Shown here: piece after piece, positions 27,165-35,651 of the stretch
Position numbering within the stretch: position 1 is the stretch's first letter
Layout: the number at the start of each line of letters is the position of its first letter
NCBI RefSeq assembly: GCF_003002025.1
Contig: NZ_PVZB01000015.1
Coordinates: 62,001-126,000, forward strand
From: Paraburkholderia sp. BL25I1N1
GTDB taxonomy: Bacteria; Pseudomonadota; Gammaproteobacteria; Burkholderiales; Burkholderiaceae
Reading direction: 5' to 3'
DNA length: 64,000 bases
Notes under the pieces: model-generated
Databases searched by the model: none
What the model was told of the DNA's origin: nothing
What the model saw: the letters and a program-made list of their open reading frames with translations, nothing else
Program-made: the position numbers and the translations under genes

Positions 27165-27202
27165 ACGGCCGGCGCGCATTGCTGCGACGCCGGCCGTTTT
27201 TT
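27165..27202 (+). terminator. Plus-oriented intrinsic terminator
   Basis: The 10-bp stem ACGGCCGGCG (27165-27174) pairs with 27188-27197 and is followed by TTTTTT on the plus strand. No plus-strand gene ends here. The nearest gene ending at this side, the quinone oxidoreductase, is on the minus strand and would use the stem without a U tract. Confidence 0.6.
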
Positions 27203-27231
27203 CGCTTCAGCCCGCTACGGCGAAACGCTAT

Positions 27232-28254
27232 TTACGCGTCGAAACCCGTCAGCACCAGTTTGCCGATCGCGCGCCCTTCTTCAAGCAGTTGATGCGCGCG
27301 GCGCAGATTCGCGGCGTTGATCGTGCCGAGGCTCTGGCCGACGGTCGTGCGCAGCGTGCCCGCATCGACGAGACGCGCGACTTCCGTCAACAGCTTGTGC
27401 TGCTCGATCATGTCCGGCGTGCCGAACATGGAGCGCGTGAACATGAACTCCCAATGAAAGGCGGCACTCTTCGCCTTCAGCAGTTCGACCGGCACCGGCT
27501 GGCTGTTTTCCACGATCGTGCAGATGCTGCCTTGCGGCTTGACGACTTCCGCCGCGGCGGGGAAATTCTTGTCGGTGTCGTTGAACATCAGCACGTAATC
27601 GACCTGGTCGATGCCGAGCTTTTTCAATTGCGCGGGAACGTCGCCGAAATGATCGACGATGTGATCCGCGCCCAGCTCCGTGGCCCATTTCGCCGATTCG
27701 GGCCGCGACGCGGTTGCGATCACCTTCAGCTTCGCGAGTTGCTTCGCCAGTTGGATGCCGACCGAGCCGACCCCGCCCGCGCCGCCGAAAATCAGCACGC
27801 TGCGGCCTTCGTCCGCGCCTTGCGGCGACACGCCGAGACGGTCAAACAACGCTTCCCAGGCGGTGATCGCGGTCAGCGGCAACGCGGCCGCGTGAGTGAA
27901 ATCGAGCGACGCCGGCTTGCGCCCGACGATCCGTTCATCGACCAGATGGAACGCGCTGTTGGCGCCCGGCCGCGTAATGCTGCCCGCATAGAACACCGGA
28001 TCGCCGACCTTGAACAGCGTGACGTCCGGGCCGACCGCGGCCACGGTGCCGGCAGCATCCCAACCGAGGATGCGCGGCGTCTTTTCGAGCGTGTCTTTCG
28101 GCGCGCGCACCTTGGCGTCGACCGGATTGACGGAGATCGCCTCGACCTTGACCAGCAGATCGCGACCAGTGGCTTCGGGTTTCGGGATCTCGACATCGAC
28201 CAAGGCTTCCGCTTGATCGATCGGCAAATAGCGATAGAGACCGACGGCTTTCAT
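27232..28254 (-). CDS. Zinc-type alcohol dehydrogenase-like / quinone oxidoreductase (MDR family)
   Basis: A 340-residue medium-chain dehydrogenase/reductase. The N-terminal GroES-like domain reads KVEAISVNPVDAKVRAP and ILGWDAAGTVAAVG. The Rossmann domain holds LIFGGAGGVGSVGIQLAKQL near residues 152-171. The catalytic and structural zinc cysteines of true alcohol dehydrogenases are missing, so NADPH-dependent reduction of quinones or activated alkenes is more likely. AGGAG lies 6 nt before the ATG. A LysR regulator is divergently encoded 163 bp away and may control it. Confidence 0.85.
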   Translation of the reverse strand: MKAVGLYRYLPIDQAEALVDVEIPKPEATGRDLLVKVEAISVNPVDAKVRAPKDTLEKTPRILGWDAAGTVAAVGPDVTLFKVGDPVFYAGSITRPGANSAFHLVDERIVGRKPASLDFTHAAALPLTAITAWEALFDRLGVSPQGADEGRSVLIFGGAGGVGSVGIQLAKQLAKLKVIATASRPESAKWATELGADHIVDHFGDVPAQLKKLGIDQVDYVLMFNDTDKNFPAAAEVVKPQGSICTIVENSQPVPVELLKAKSAAFHWEFMFTRSMFGTPDMIEQHKLLTEVARLVDAGTLRTTVGQSLGTINAANLRRAHQLLEEGRAIGKLVLTGFDA

Positions 28255-28417
28255 ACATGCTCCTGTTAGTTCAAATCAGAGTGAAAGGATCGCCGTCTTT
28301 GCGACGGCCCGCTGGTGCCGGTTGCGCGTCGGCGATTCCATTGGCGTCATCCTACGGCGGCTCTTATTCTTTTAAAACCGTCATAATGACTAAAACATTT
28401 TTTGGAATTTCAGAAGA

Positions 28418-29380
28418 ATGAACTCACCTCCTGTTCAGGTTTCGTCCGAGCGCACGCCACCGGGCGACCGGGAGCGGCTCGATCTGCTCGACGTCGCCCT
28501 GTTTGTGCGCGCCGCATTGCTGGCCAACGTGTCGGCGGCCGGACGCGAATTCGGTTTGTCCGCAGCCGTGGCCAGTTCTCGCATCGCGCAGCTGGAAAAG
28601 CTGCTCGGCGCGCGTTTGCTGCACCGAACCACTCGCCGCATCAGCCTCACGCAGGACGGTGAAGTCTTCATGACGCGCGCCGAAGCCCTGCTCGACGCGG
28701 CCGCCGCCGCGCGCGCCTCGGTGGGCCGGGCGCAGGCCGAGCCGCAGGGCCGTCTGCGCGTCTCGATGCCGTCTTCGTTCGGACGGCAGCACGTGTCGCC
28801 GGTAGTCGGCGAATTTCTGCGCCGCTATCCCGGCGTGAGCGTCGATTTGCGGCTGACCGATCAACTGGTCGACCTCGTCGATGCGGGTATCGACGTGGCG
28901 ATCCGCGTCGGCGCGCTGAAGGATTCGTCGCTGGTGGCGCGGCGCCTCGCGGTAAACCGGCGGGTGCTGTGCGCCGCGCCCGCTTACCTTGCCGCGCGCG
29001 GTACGCCGCATCATCCTTCGGACCTCGCGGAGCACGAGTGCATGATTCTGTCGGACCAGCGCGACTGGTCCTTCGTGACGCCGGCCGGACCGCTCACGGT
29101 GCGCGTGAGCGGGCGCCTCGTCACGGACAACGGCGAAGTGATCCGCGACGCCCTGCTCGCTGGATTCGGCATCGCGCTCAAATCGACGTGGGACGTCGCG
29201 CTGTATTTGCGCAGCGGCGAACTGGTCAGCGTGCTGGACAGCTATCCTCTCGCCGATAGCGTGGCGATCTGGGCCGTGTACCCGAGCCGTTCGTTCGTGC
29301 CGCCGAAGACGCTCGCCTTCATCGAATTTGTGGCGGCCCATTTCGGCGATCCGCCTTACTGGGACAGAGAGCCGGTTTGA
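28418..29380 (+). CDS. LysR-type transcriptional regulator
   Basis: A 320-residue regulator. The N-terminal winged HTH covers about residues 24-82 (LFVRAALLANVSAAGREFGLS, RIAQLEKLLGARLLHRTTRRISLTQDG). The effector domain follows from about 106 (GRLRVSMPSSFGRQHVSPVV, LVDAGIDVAIRVG, ALLAGFGIALKS). It is of the CrgA/DmlR-like branch. Divergent arrangement with the quinone oxidoreductase is the classic LysR layout. The AT-rich gap near 28365-28400 contains a TCATAATGA palindrome that could be an operator. Confidence 0.9.
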   Translation: MNSPPVQVSSERTPPGDRERLDLLDVALFVRAALLANVSAAGREFGLSAAVASSRIAQLEKLLGARLLHRTTRRISLTQDGEVFMTRAEALLDAAAAARASVGRAQAEPQGRLRVSMPSSFGRQHVSPVVGEFLRRYPGVSVDLRLTDQLVDLVDAGIDVAIRVGALKDSSLVARRLAVNRRVLCAAPAYLAARGTPHHPSDLAEHECMILSDQRDWSFVTPAGPLTVRVSGRLVTDNGEVIRDALLAGFGIALKSTWDVALYLRSGELVSVLDSYPLADSVAIWAVYPSRSFVPPKTLAFIEFVAAHFGDPPYWDREPV

Positions 29381-29419
29381 GACCGAAGCGCCGGCGACGG
29401 CGCTCGAATCGACGCATGG

Positions 29420-29725
29420 TCAGTGCTTGTTGCCGCGTGCGCCGCCGGCTCCTTTGTCGTCGGAGTTGACGTCGGTGTGCGCATCGTTCTGCGTCTTCTG
29501 CTGATACTCGCCGCCGCCGCGGCGGTCGGTATCTTTCAGACCGCGTTCGAGGTCGCGATGCGCCTGCTTGCCGACTTGGCGCGGGCCGTCCTCGCGCTGC
29601 GACTCCGGATTCTGATCGGCTTCATGAGGCAGAGGCGCGGCGGCTTCCTGCATCGATTGGGGCTGCTTTTTTGCGTGTGGGTCCGCCTGCTTGTCGCCGT
29701 CGGACGATTGCGGTGAAGTCTTCAT
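29420..29725 (-). CDS. Disordered hydrophilic protein downstream of ligD
   Basis: A 101-residue protein beginning MKTSPQSSDGDKQADPHAKK, rich in Gln, Asp, Lys, Gly and His, without hydrophobic core, cysteine or signal peptide. It is probably intrinsically disordered. AGGAG lies 9 nt before the ATG at 29725, which rejects the in-frame extension to 29776 that overlaps the ligD end. It lies 40 bp after ligD on the same strand. Function is unknown; the composition resembles small stress-related proteins, which is only a resemblance. Confidence 0.72.
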   Translation of the reverse strand: MKTSPQSSDGDKQADPHAKKQPQSMQEAAAPLPHEADQNPESQREDGPRQVGKQAHRDLERGLKDTDRRGGGEYQQKTQNDAHTDVNSDDKGAGGARGNKH

Positions 29726-29765
29726 GGTATTGCTCCTTATCGTTCTGAATCGGGTCCGGCCGAGT

Positions 29766-32700
29766 TTATTGCGCATCGACCAGACGTTTTTTCATGGCTG
29801 CGGTGATGCGCTGACGCGTCTTCGCATAGTCCGCCCACGGGTCGCTTTTGAGGTCGGCGAGGCGTTCGTGCAGATTCTCGATGGTCCATTGATCGCCGCC
29901 CTTGGTGCCGGCGACCTCGTCCCACGCGAGCGGCACCGATACACCGAGGCCCGGACGCGCCCGCGCCGAGAATGCCGCGACCGTGCTGGAACCGCGGTTG
30001 TTGCGCAGATAGTCGACGAAGATTTTCTGCTTGCGATTCTGCGCGCCCATCTTCGCGCTGAAGTACTTGGGCAGCGTTGCCGCCATGTGCTGGGCGACGG
30101 CTTGCGAGAAGTCTTTCACCTCGTCCCAGCCGGCCTGTTTCGCGAGCGGCACGACCACATGCAAGCCCTTGCCGCCGCTCGTCTTGCAGAACGATTTGAG
30201 GCCGAGTTCTTCGAGCAGCGAACGCGTGAGTTGCGCGGCTTCAATCATGCGTTCCCAACCTAGCGCCGCGTCGGGGTCGAGGTCGAACACCACGCGGTCG
30301 GGCTTTTCGATATTCGACACGACGGCGTTCCACGTGTGAAATTCGACGGTGCCCATTTGCGCGGCGCCGACCAGCGCTTTGATGGTATCGACGGTGATCA
30401 GCGGCGGATGGCCGGGATCGAGGCCCGGATGCTGCGTGACATTCGGAATCGACAGCTTCTGGCTGTGCTTCTGAAAAAACAGTTCGCCGCCGATGTCCTC
30501 GGGCGCACGCACCAGCGACACCGGACGGTCTTTCAGATGCGGCAGCATCCATTCGGCGACGGATTCGTAGTACTGCACGAGATCGATCTTGCGCGCGCCG
30601 CTGCTTTTGTCGATGACCCGGTCGGGATGTGAGATGCGGACGCCGGCGACTTCGGCGGGCGGCGCAGCGGTGTTTGATTTTGCGGGTGCGGGTTTGGTGG
30701 CTTTGGTTTTCGTGGTCGCGGTTTTCGTTGCGGCGGATTTCGTTGCAGCGGATTTCGTTGCAGCGGTTTTTGCGGCACTGGCCTTCGCGCCGGCTTTCTC
30801 TGCGTCGCGGCTTTTTACGCTGGCCTCTTTCGCGTCCGCCGTTTTCGCGTTGGCCTTCGATTTCGCCGCGCCAGTCTCCTTTTCACCGGAAGCGGCCACA
30901 GTACTGGCGGAAGTTTTCCGCGCCGCACGTTTCTTCGGCGCGTCGGAGATGGAATCAGTTTGCTGTTGCACGTCGGCTCCCTGGCGAGGTGTTTCCTTGA
31001 CGATCTGGCGCGCCGGCTTGTCGTTGCGCAGACTCACGAACGACGCCTGACGCACGATGCCGTCACTCGTCCATTCCGCGAAATTGCATTCGGCTACGAG
31101 CACCGGTTCGACCCAATGCACCGGCGTGCGGCTGCGCTCGCGCGGCGCGGCCGCAAACGGCATGCGCTGGGTCGCGTGCGCGTCGAGTTCTTTCTTGACC
31201 GAGCGCAGCAGCGCCGCGTCGAAGCCGGTGCCCACACGCCCCGCGTAATTCAATTTGCCTTTGCTATCGTAGACGCCGAGCAGCAGTGCGCCGAACGCCG
31301 CGCGGCTGCCGGACGGTTCCGAATAGCCGCCGATCACGAACTCCTGACGCCGGCGGCATTTCAACTTGATCCACGTCGACGAACGTCCCGACAGATAGCC
31401 GCTGTCGCGCCGCTTGCCGATGATGCCCTCCAGCGCCATATCGCACGCGCTTCTGAGCAGGTCTTCCGCGCTGAAGTCGAAATTGTTCGAGAAGCGCAGC
31501 ACGCTGTCGTCGACGCCTTCCAGCAAGGCGCGCAGAATCGCGCGGCGCTGTTCGAGCGGCACGCCGCGCAAGTCGTAGCCGTTCAGGAACGGTATATCGA
31601 ACAGGTAGACGATGATGTCTTGTGGGCGGTTCGCATCGAACGCGTTCTGCAGCGCCTGAAAATTCGGTACGCCGTTCTGGTCCAGCACCACGGCTTCGCC
31701 GTCGAGCCACGCGCTTTCGATGCCTAGCTGTTCGAACGCCTTGACCTGTTTGCTGAACTTCGCGGTCCAGTCGTTGCCGGCGCGCGTGAACACCTTGACG
31801 GCGCCCGCCTTCGCATCGCGATCGATTCGGGCCAGCACACGGTAGCCGTCGAACTTGATTTCATACGACCATTCGTCACCGGGCGGCGCGGCATCGACGA
31901 GCGTCGCCAGTTGCGGCTTGAAGGTCGCGGGCAAGCGGGCTTTCACGGCGCCCTCGATCGAGGGCGCGGCGGCGAGTTCGCGCAGCGACTGTGCGTTGCG
32001 CGTCGCCACGATGTCCGGTCGCCGGGGATCGGCGTTGGATGAAGCAGCTTTCGCGCTGTTCTTGCCTCCTCGTTTTGCGGACGACGTCGTATCAGAAACG
32101 GCCGCAGTGGCTGCCGCAGTTTTGCGTGTGCCCCTGGTTGCCGCTGTCTTCGTCGTTTGCTTTCCGCCTTTGCCCGACGAAGCGCTGCCGCTGAGCACGC
32201 TGCCTGGACGCTTCTTCAGAATGTCGTAGTCGCTCTCGTCGCGCGCTTCGTCGTCGCGTTCCTTGATCAGCAGCCATTGCTCCTTGTCGCCACTACCACG
32301 CATATGGCTGCGCACCAATGTCCAGCCGCCTCGCAGTTTTTCTCCATGCAAATGGAACTTGAGTTTGCCGGCTGCGTAGGAACGCGCCGCTTCCGCCGCG
32401 CCGCCGACCGGCCCCCACGTGCCGCGATCCCACACGATCACGCTGCCCGCGCCGTAGTTGCCCGGCGGGATTTCGCCTTCGAAAGAACCGTATTCGACCG
32501 GATGATCCTCCACATGCACTGCCAGCCGTTTCACCGACGGATCGAGGCTCGGCCCTTTCGGCACCGCCCACGACAGGAGCGTGCCGTTCAGTTCGAGCCG
32601 GAAATCGTAATGCAAGCGCCGTGCGTCGTGCTCCTGAATCACGTAGGAGAGCGCCTCGCCGACTGCCTTGCCGGTCGTTTTCCGGCCGCCTGGTTTGCGC

Positions 32701-32777
32701 CTGGCGCGCGTGCCAGCCGGCTCCGGCGTGTCGTCGAAGCGGCGCTTGCGGTTGTAGAGATCGAGTCTGTCGTTCAT
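29766..32777 (-). CDS. ligD: Multifunctional DNA ligase D (NHEJ)
   Basis: A 1003-residue end-joining enzyme with three domains. The 3'-phosphoesterase is at about 45-190 (EHDARRLHYDFRLELNG, PPGNYGAGSVIVWDRG). The ATP-dependent ligase is at about 285-590, with the adenylated lysine K308 in EIKFDG, DGEAVVL near 359 and TWIKLKC near 468. The primase-like polymerase is at about 712-1003 (RISHPDRVIDK, FDLDPDAALGWERM). The order PE-LIG-POL is the Pseudomonas/Burkholderia type. Two low-complexity Lys/Ala/Thr-rich linkers join the domains (about 195-260 and 600-708); the second contains AATKS repeats from 15-bp DNA repeats. Ku is encoded 43 bp upstream, so the pair forms a bacterial NHEJ system. Confidence 0.96.
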   Translation of the reverse strand: MNDRLDLYNRKRRFDDTPEPAGTRARRKPGGRKTTGKAVGEALSYVIQEHDARRLHYDFRLELNGTLLSWAVPKGPSLDPSVKRLAVHVEDHPVEYGSFEGEIPPGNYGAGSVIVWDRGTWGPVGGAAEAARSYAAGKLKFHLHGEKLRGGWTLVRSHMRGSGDKEQWLLIKERDDEARDESDYDILKKRPGSVLSGSASSGKGGKQTTKTAATRGTRKTAAATAAVSDTTSSAKRGGKNSAKAASSNADPRRPDIVATRNAQSLRELAAAPSIEGAVKARLPATFKPQLATLVDAAPPGDEWSYEIKFDGYRVLARIDRDAKAGAVKVFTRAGNDWTAKFSKQVKAFEQLGIESAWLDGEAVVLDQNGVPNFQALQNAFDANRPQDIIVYLFDIPFLNGYDLRGVPLEQRRAILRALLEGVDDSVLRFSNNFDFSAEDLLRSACDMALEGIIGKRRDSGYLSGRSSTWIKLKCRRRQEFVIGGYSEPSGSRAAFGALLLGVYDSKGKLNYAGRVGTGFDAALLRSVKKELDAHATQRMPFAAAPRERSRTPVHWVEPVLVAECNFAEWTSDGIVRQASFVSLRNDKPARQIVKETPRQGADVQQQTDSISDAPKKRAARKTSASTVAASGEKETGAAKSKANAKTADAKEASVKSRDAEKAGAKASAAKTAATKSAATKSAATKTATTKTKATKPAPAKSNTAAPPAEVAGVRISHPDRVIDKSSGARKIDLVQYYESVAEWMLPHLKDRPVSLVRAPEDIGGELFFQKHSQKLSIPNVTQHPGLDPGHPPLITVDTIKALVGAAQMGTVEFHTWNAVVSNIEKPDRVVFDLDPDAALGWERMIEAAQLTRSLLEELGLKSFCKTSGGKGLHVVVPLAKQAGWDEVKDFSQAVAQHMAATLPKYFSAKMGAQNRKQKIFVDYLRNNRGSSTVAAFSARARPGLGVSVPLAWDEVAGTKGGDQWTIENLHERLADLKSDPWADYAKTRQRITAAMKKRLVDAQ

Positions 32778-32820
32778 GGCGATGACGTCGTCGTGAGTGG
32801 CTCAGGCGCGATGCCGACGA

Positions 32821-33831
32821 TCAGGCCGCCGCGCGACGTTTGCGGGCCGCCGGCGTCGACGAGGTTTTGGTGCTCGCGCGGCCGCTTGTGCCACCAGCGC
32901 GCGTTGTTGTCTTGCTCGCTGTGCGAGTCGTGCGCGGTTTCTTGCGGGCCGGCGTCTCATCCTCGGTATCCGCATCGGCCTCATCGCCGTCGTCGTCCGC
33001 GGCGCGCTTGCGGCCGCCCGCCGCCGGCTTGCTCTTGCCGCGCCCCAAGCTGCGCTTGAGCAGATCCGATAGATCGAGGATGTCGGCGGATTGACGCGAC
33101 TCGTGCGGCGCTTCGACTTCGGTGATTTCCTCGGTCTTGCCCGCGCGAATCTTGCGATCGACCAGTGCCATGATGTCGTCGCGGAAGGTGTCGTGATACT
33201 GCGACGGATCCCACTTGTCGCTCATGTCGTCGATCAGCTTCTTCGCCATGTCGAGTTCGCGCGCGGATACGCCCGCCGCCTTCACACCATCGGCCGGCAG
33301 CTTGAATTCGTCGAAATCGCGCACCTCCGCGGCCCAGCGCAGCGTGTTCAGCGCCAGCACCGGCCCCACTGGAATCAGCGCCGCCAGATGCTGCTTGTTG
33401 TGCAGCACCACGCTCGCCACGCCGATCTTGCCGGACGCCTTCATGGCTTCGCGCAGCAGCGCGTAGACCTTTTCGCCCTTGCGGTCGGGCGTGAGGAAAT
33501 AAGGTGTGTCGAGATAGAGAAACGAGATATCGGGGGCGTCGACAAACGCCAGAATATCGACCGTTTGCGTCGACTCGGGGTTCGCCGAGCGGATTTCGTC
33601 GTCGGAGAGCACGACGTACTTGTCCTTCTCGTACTCGAAGCCGCGCACGATGTTATCGCGCGTCACATCCTTGCCGGTGCGCTTGTTGATCTGCTTGTAG
33701 CCGATCGGATCGATCGTGCGCTTGTCCAGCAGATTGAAGCCGACTTTCTCGGACTGCGTCGCCGGATATAACTGCACCGGCACGTGAACGAGGCCGAAGC
33801 TGATTGCGCCTTTCCAGATCATGTGTGCCAT
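32821..33831 (-). CDS. ku: Non-homologous end-joining protein Ku
   Basis: A 336-residue Ku homologue. The core covers about residues 1-255 (MAHMIWKGAISFGLVHVPVQ, RTGKDVTRDNIVRGFEYEKDKYVVL, WDPSQYHDTFRDDIMAL). It binds broken DNA ends as a ring-shaped homodimer and recruits LigD. The C-terminal 80 residues are a basic, Lys/Arg/Thr/Ala-rich tail broken by one acidic patch (DDDGDEADADTEDE), which is longer than in minimal Ku and likely adds DNA binding. AGGGGA precedes the start. ligD follows on the same strand. Confidence 0.96.
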   Translation of the reverse strand: MAHMIWKGAISFGLVHVPVQLYPATQSEKVGFNLLDKRTIDPIGYKQINKRTGKDVTRDNIVRGFEYEKDKYVVLSDDEIRSANPESTQTVDILAFVDAPDISFLYLDTPYFLTPDRKGEKVYALLREAMKASGKIGVASVVLHNKQHLAALIPVGPVLALNTLRWAAEVRDFDEFKLPADGVKAAGVSARELDMAKKLIDDMSDKWDPSQYHDTFRDDIMALVDRKIRAGKTEEITEVEAPHESRQSADILDLSDLLKRSLGRGKSKPAAGGRKRAADDDGDEADADTEDETPARKKPRTTRTASKTTTRAGGTSGRASTKTSSTPAARKRRAAA

Positions 33832-33963
33832 CGTGCGTTCCCCTGGGCCTAAGACCTGACACGAAGCAGCAAGCGTGCCACGGCCTTGCGGGCAGCGCCG
33901 GCGCGCGGCGCGGTACGACGGGCGCCGGCACAGGCTGTAAGTCTTGCGTCAGCACGGCAAAAG

Positions 33964-35217
33964 CTACGCCGTGCGGCTGGCGGCCGGTACAAGTTCCAGC
34001 GGCACTTCGGCGAAGCCGCGAAAGCGGACGCGTCCGCCGCGCGTCGGCTCGCCATCGAGGCGATAGTCGGGAAAACGCTGCACGAAGCGGCCGATCGCGA
34101 TGCGCGCCTCGAGCCGCGCGAGCGACAAGCCGGCGCACTGATGGATGCCGAAGCCGAACGCCAGATGCCGGTTCGGATCGCGGCGAATGTCGAAGCGGTC
34201 CGGATCCGCGAACTGCTCCGGGTCGCGATTCGCCGCGCCGATGCACAGCGTGACCGGCGTGCCGCGCGCGACCGCGACGCCGCCGATCTCCGTGTCGACG
34301 GTCGCCATGCGGTTGCCGAGCTGGTTCGAACTCTCGAAACGCAGGCATTCCTCCACCGCGGATTCGATCAGCGACGGCTCGTGCAGCAGCGCCGCGCGTT
34401 GCTCGGGCCACTGCGTCAACGTGACGAGGCCGTTGCCGATCAGATTGGTGGTCGTCTCATGGCCGGCGTTCAGAATGAAAATGCAGTTCTGCAGCAACTC
34501 CGCTTCCGATAACTGCTCGCCGCCCTCCTCGCCCTGAATCAGACGCGTCAGCACGTCATGCTGCGGGTCGCCGGGCGCGCGCCGGCGCCGCGCCACTAGA
34601 TCGCGCAGATAGCCGACGAATTCGTCCACCGCGCGATTGCCGCGTTCGAACTGCGCTGCGGTCAACGACGGCTCGAGCGCGCCGAGAATCGCGAGCGACC
34701 AGTCACGCAAGGGCTCGCGCTCCGCGTGCGGCACATCCAGCAGATTGCCGATGATCTCGACCGGAATCGCCGACGCGAACTCGCCGATCAGATCGATCCG
34801 GCCGCGTGCGCCGGCGGCATCGAGCAAGCCGTCGACGAGGCGCACCAGCCCGGGCTCCATCGCCGCGATGGCGCGCGCCGTCAGCGCCCCGGCGATCAGC
34901 TTGCGCACGCGCGTGTGGCGCGGCGGATCGTTGAAGACCAGGCTCGTGGTGTGATGCGCGTAGAGCGGCGAGTCGCCGTACTTCGGCTTGAATTCGACGG
35001 TCTTGTCGGAGCTGAAGGTTTTCGCGTCGCGATACACGGCCTGCACGTCACGAAACCGTGTCAGAAATAGCGAACCGTCCGGCATGCGCTTGACCGGTTC
35101 GTGAGTGCGCAATGCGTGATAGACCGGATAGGGATCGGCGTGGAAAGCGGGATCGAGGTGGCGCAAATCGAAGTCGCGCGCAAGAGTGGATGCGTCGCTG
35201 GCGGTCGCCGGGGGCAT
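33964..35217 (-). CDS. Cytochrome P450
   Basis: A 417-residue class I bacterial P450. The I-helix reads FILNAGHETTTNLIG (oxygen-activating Ala-Gly-His-Glu-Thr). The ExxR pair lies in EECLRFES, and the heme loop FGFGIHQCAGLSLARLEARI carries the axial cysteine near residue 357. GGAGA lies 6 nt before the ATG at 35217, which rejects a frame opening at 35574 whose extra residues derive from the repetitive region upstream. No ferredoxin or reductase gene is adjacent. The substrate is not predictable. Confidence 0.92.
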   Translation of the reverse strand: MPPATASDASTLARDFDLRHLDPAFHADPYPVYHALRTHEPVKRMPDGSLFLTRFRDVQAVYRDAKTFSSDKTVEFKPKYGDSPLYAHHTTSLVFNDPPRHTRVRKLIAGALTARAIAAMEPGLVRLVDGLLDAAGARGRIDLIGEFASAIPVEIIGNLLDVPHAEREPLRDWSLAILGALEPSLTAAQFERGNRAVDEFVGYLRDLVARRRRAPGDPQHDVLTRLIQGEEGGEQLSEAELLQNCIFILNAGHETTTNLIGNGLVTLTQWPEQRAALLHEPSLIESAVEECLRFESSNQLGNRMATVDTEIGGVAVARGTPVTLCIGAANRDPEQFADPDRFDIRRDPNRHLAFGFGIHQCAGLSLARLEARIAIGRFVQRFPDYRLDGEPTRGGRVRFRGFAEVPLELVPAASRTA

Positions 35218-35651
35218 GCGTGTCTCCGTAGTGGTGCGCCTCGTCATGGATGCCGGTGCGTTCACGTGGCGGACGTTGCACGCCGCGAAGGCGCGGATGC
35301 GACGGTCGGTGCGCGCAGCGGCTGCGGGGCGTCGTTCGATGCGCCAGTATGAACTGGGCGCCGCAGGATTGCACGGTGCGCTGCGAGGTGGGGCGTGGCG
35401 TGGCGTTTCCTGCGGATTGCCAAAGGTGCCGTGCACTGCGAAGCCTGGCGCTCCGCTACCGATTGCCGAAGGCGCGGTGCGATGCGATGCGAGATGCGGC
35501 GCGGCGTCCGCCGCGGATTGCCAAAGGCGCGCAGCGGTCCCGCTCTCCGAGCGGATCGCCAGCGGCAAGGCCAACCGGCGAACCGTTACAATAGCGGGAT
35601 TTTCCGCGCGCGCCGCGCGCCGTCCTTTTCCGCGTTACTGCGTCGTCGTCC
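35218..35651. other. Divergent intergenic region with degenerate repeats
   Basis: These 434 bases between the P450 gene and serB hold no convincing gene. Degenerate copies of GCGGATTGCCAAAGGCGC occur near 35364, 35413, 35460, 35514 and 35551, and TTACAAT at 35585-35591 is a plausible -10 region for serB. Long open frames here on both strands are composed of the repeat and are not credible genes. Confidence 0.5.
35364..35570. repeat. Degenerate ~50-bp tandem repeat upstream of serB
   Basis: The core GATTGCCAAAGG is seen at 35415 and 35516, GATTGCCGAAGG at 35461, and weaker forms GATTGCACGG (35367) and GATCGCCAGCGG (35554). Spacing is about 37-54 bp. Several copies are followed by GCGATGCG-like runs. 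This could be a decayed tandem array or recurrent slippage products. Confidence 0.45.

Larger units (their letters stand above)
26877..27231. other. Intergenic region with FNR-type box and orphan terminator
   Basis: These 355 bases hold no convincing gene. Near their right end are a perfect TTGAT-N4-ATCAA palindrome and a GC-rich hairpin followed by six T on the plus strand, listed separately. Both flanking genes are on the minus strand. Confidence 0.5.

Noticed and set aside
35218..35574. N-terminal extension of the P450
   Set aside because: It is made of the repetitive segment upstream and is unlike P450 N-termini; GGAGA before 35217 marks the better start.
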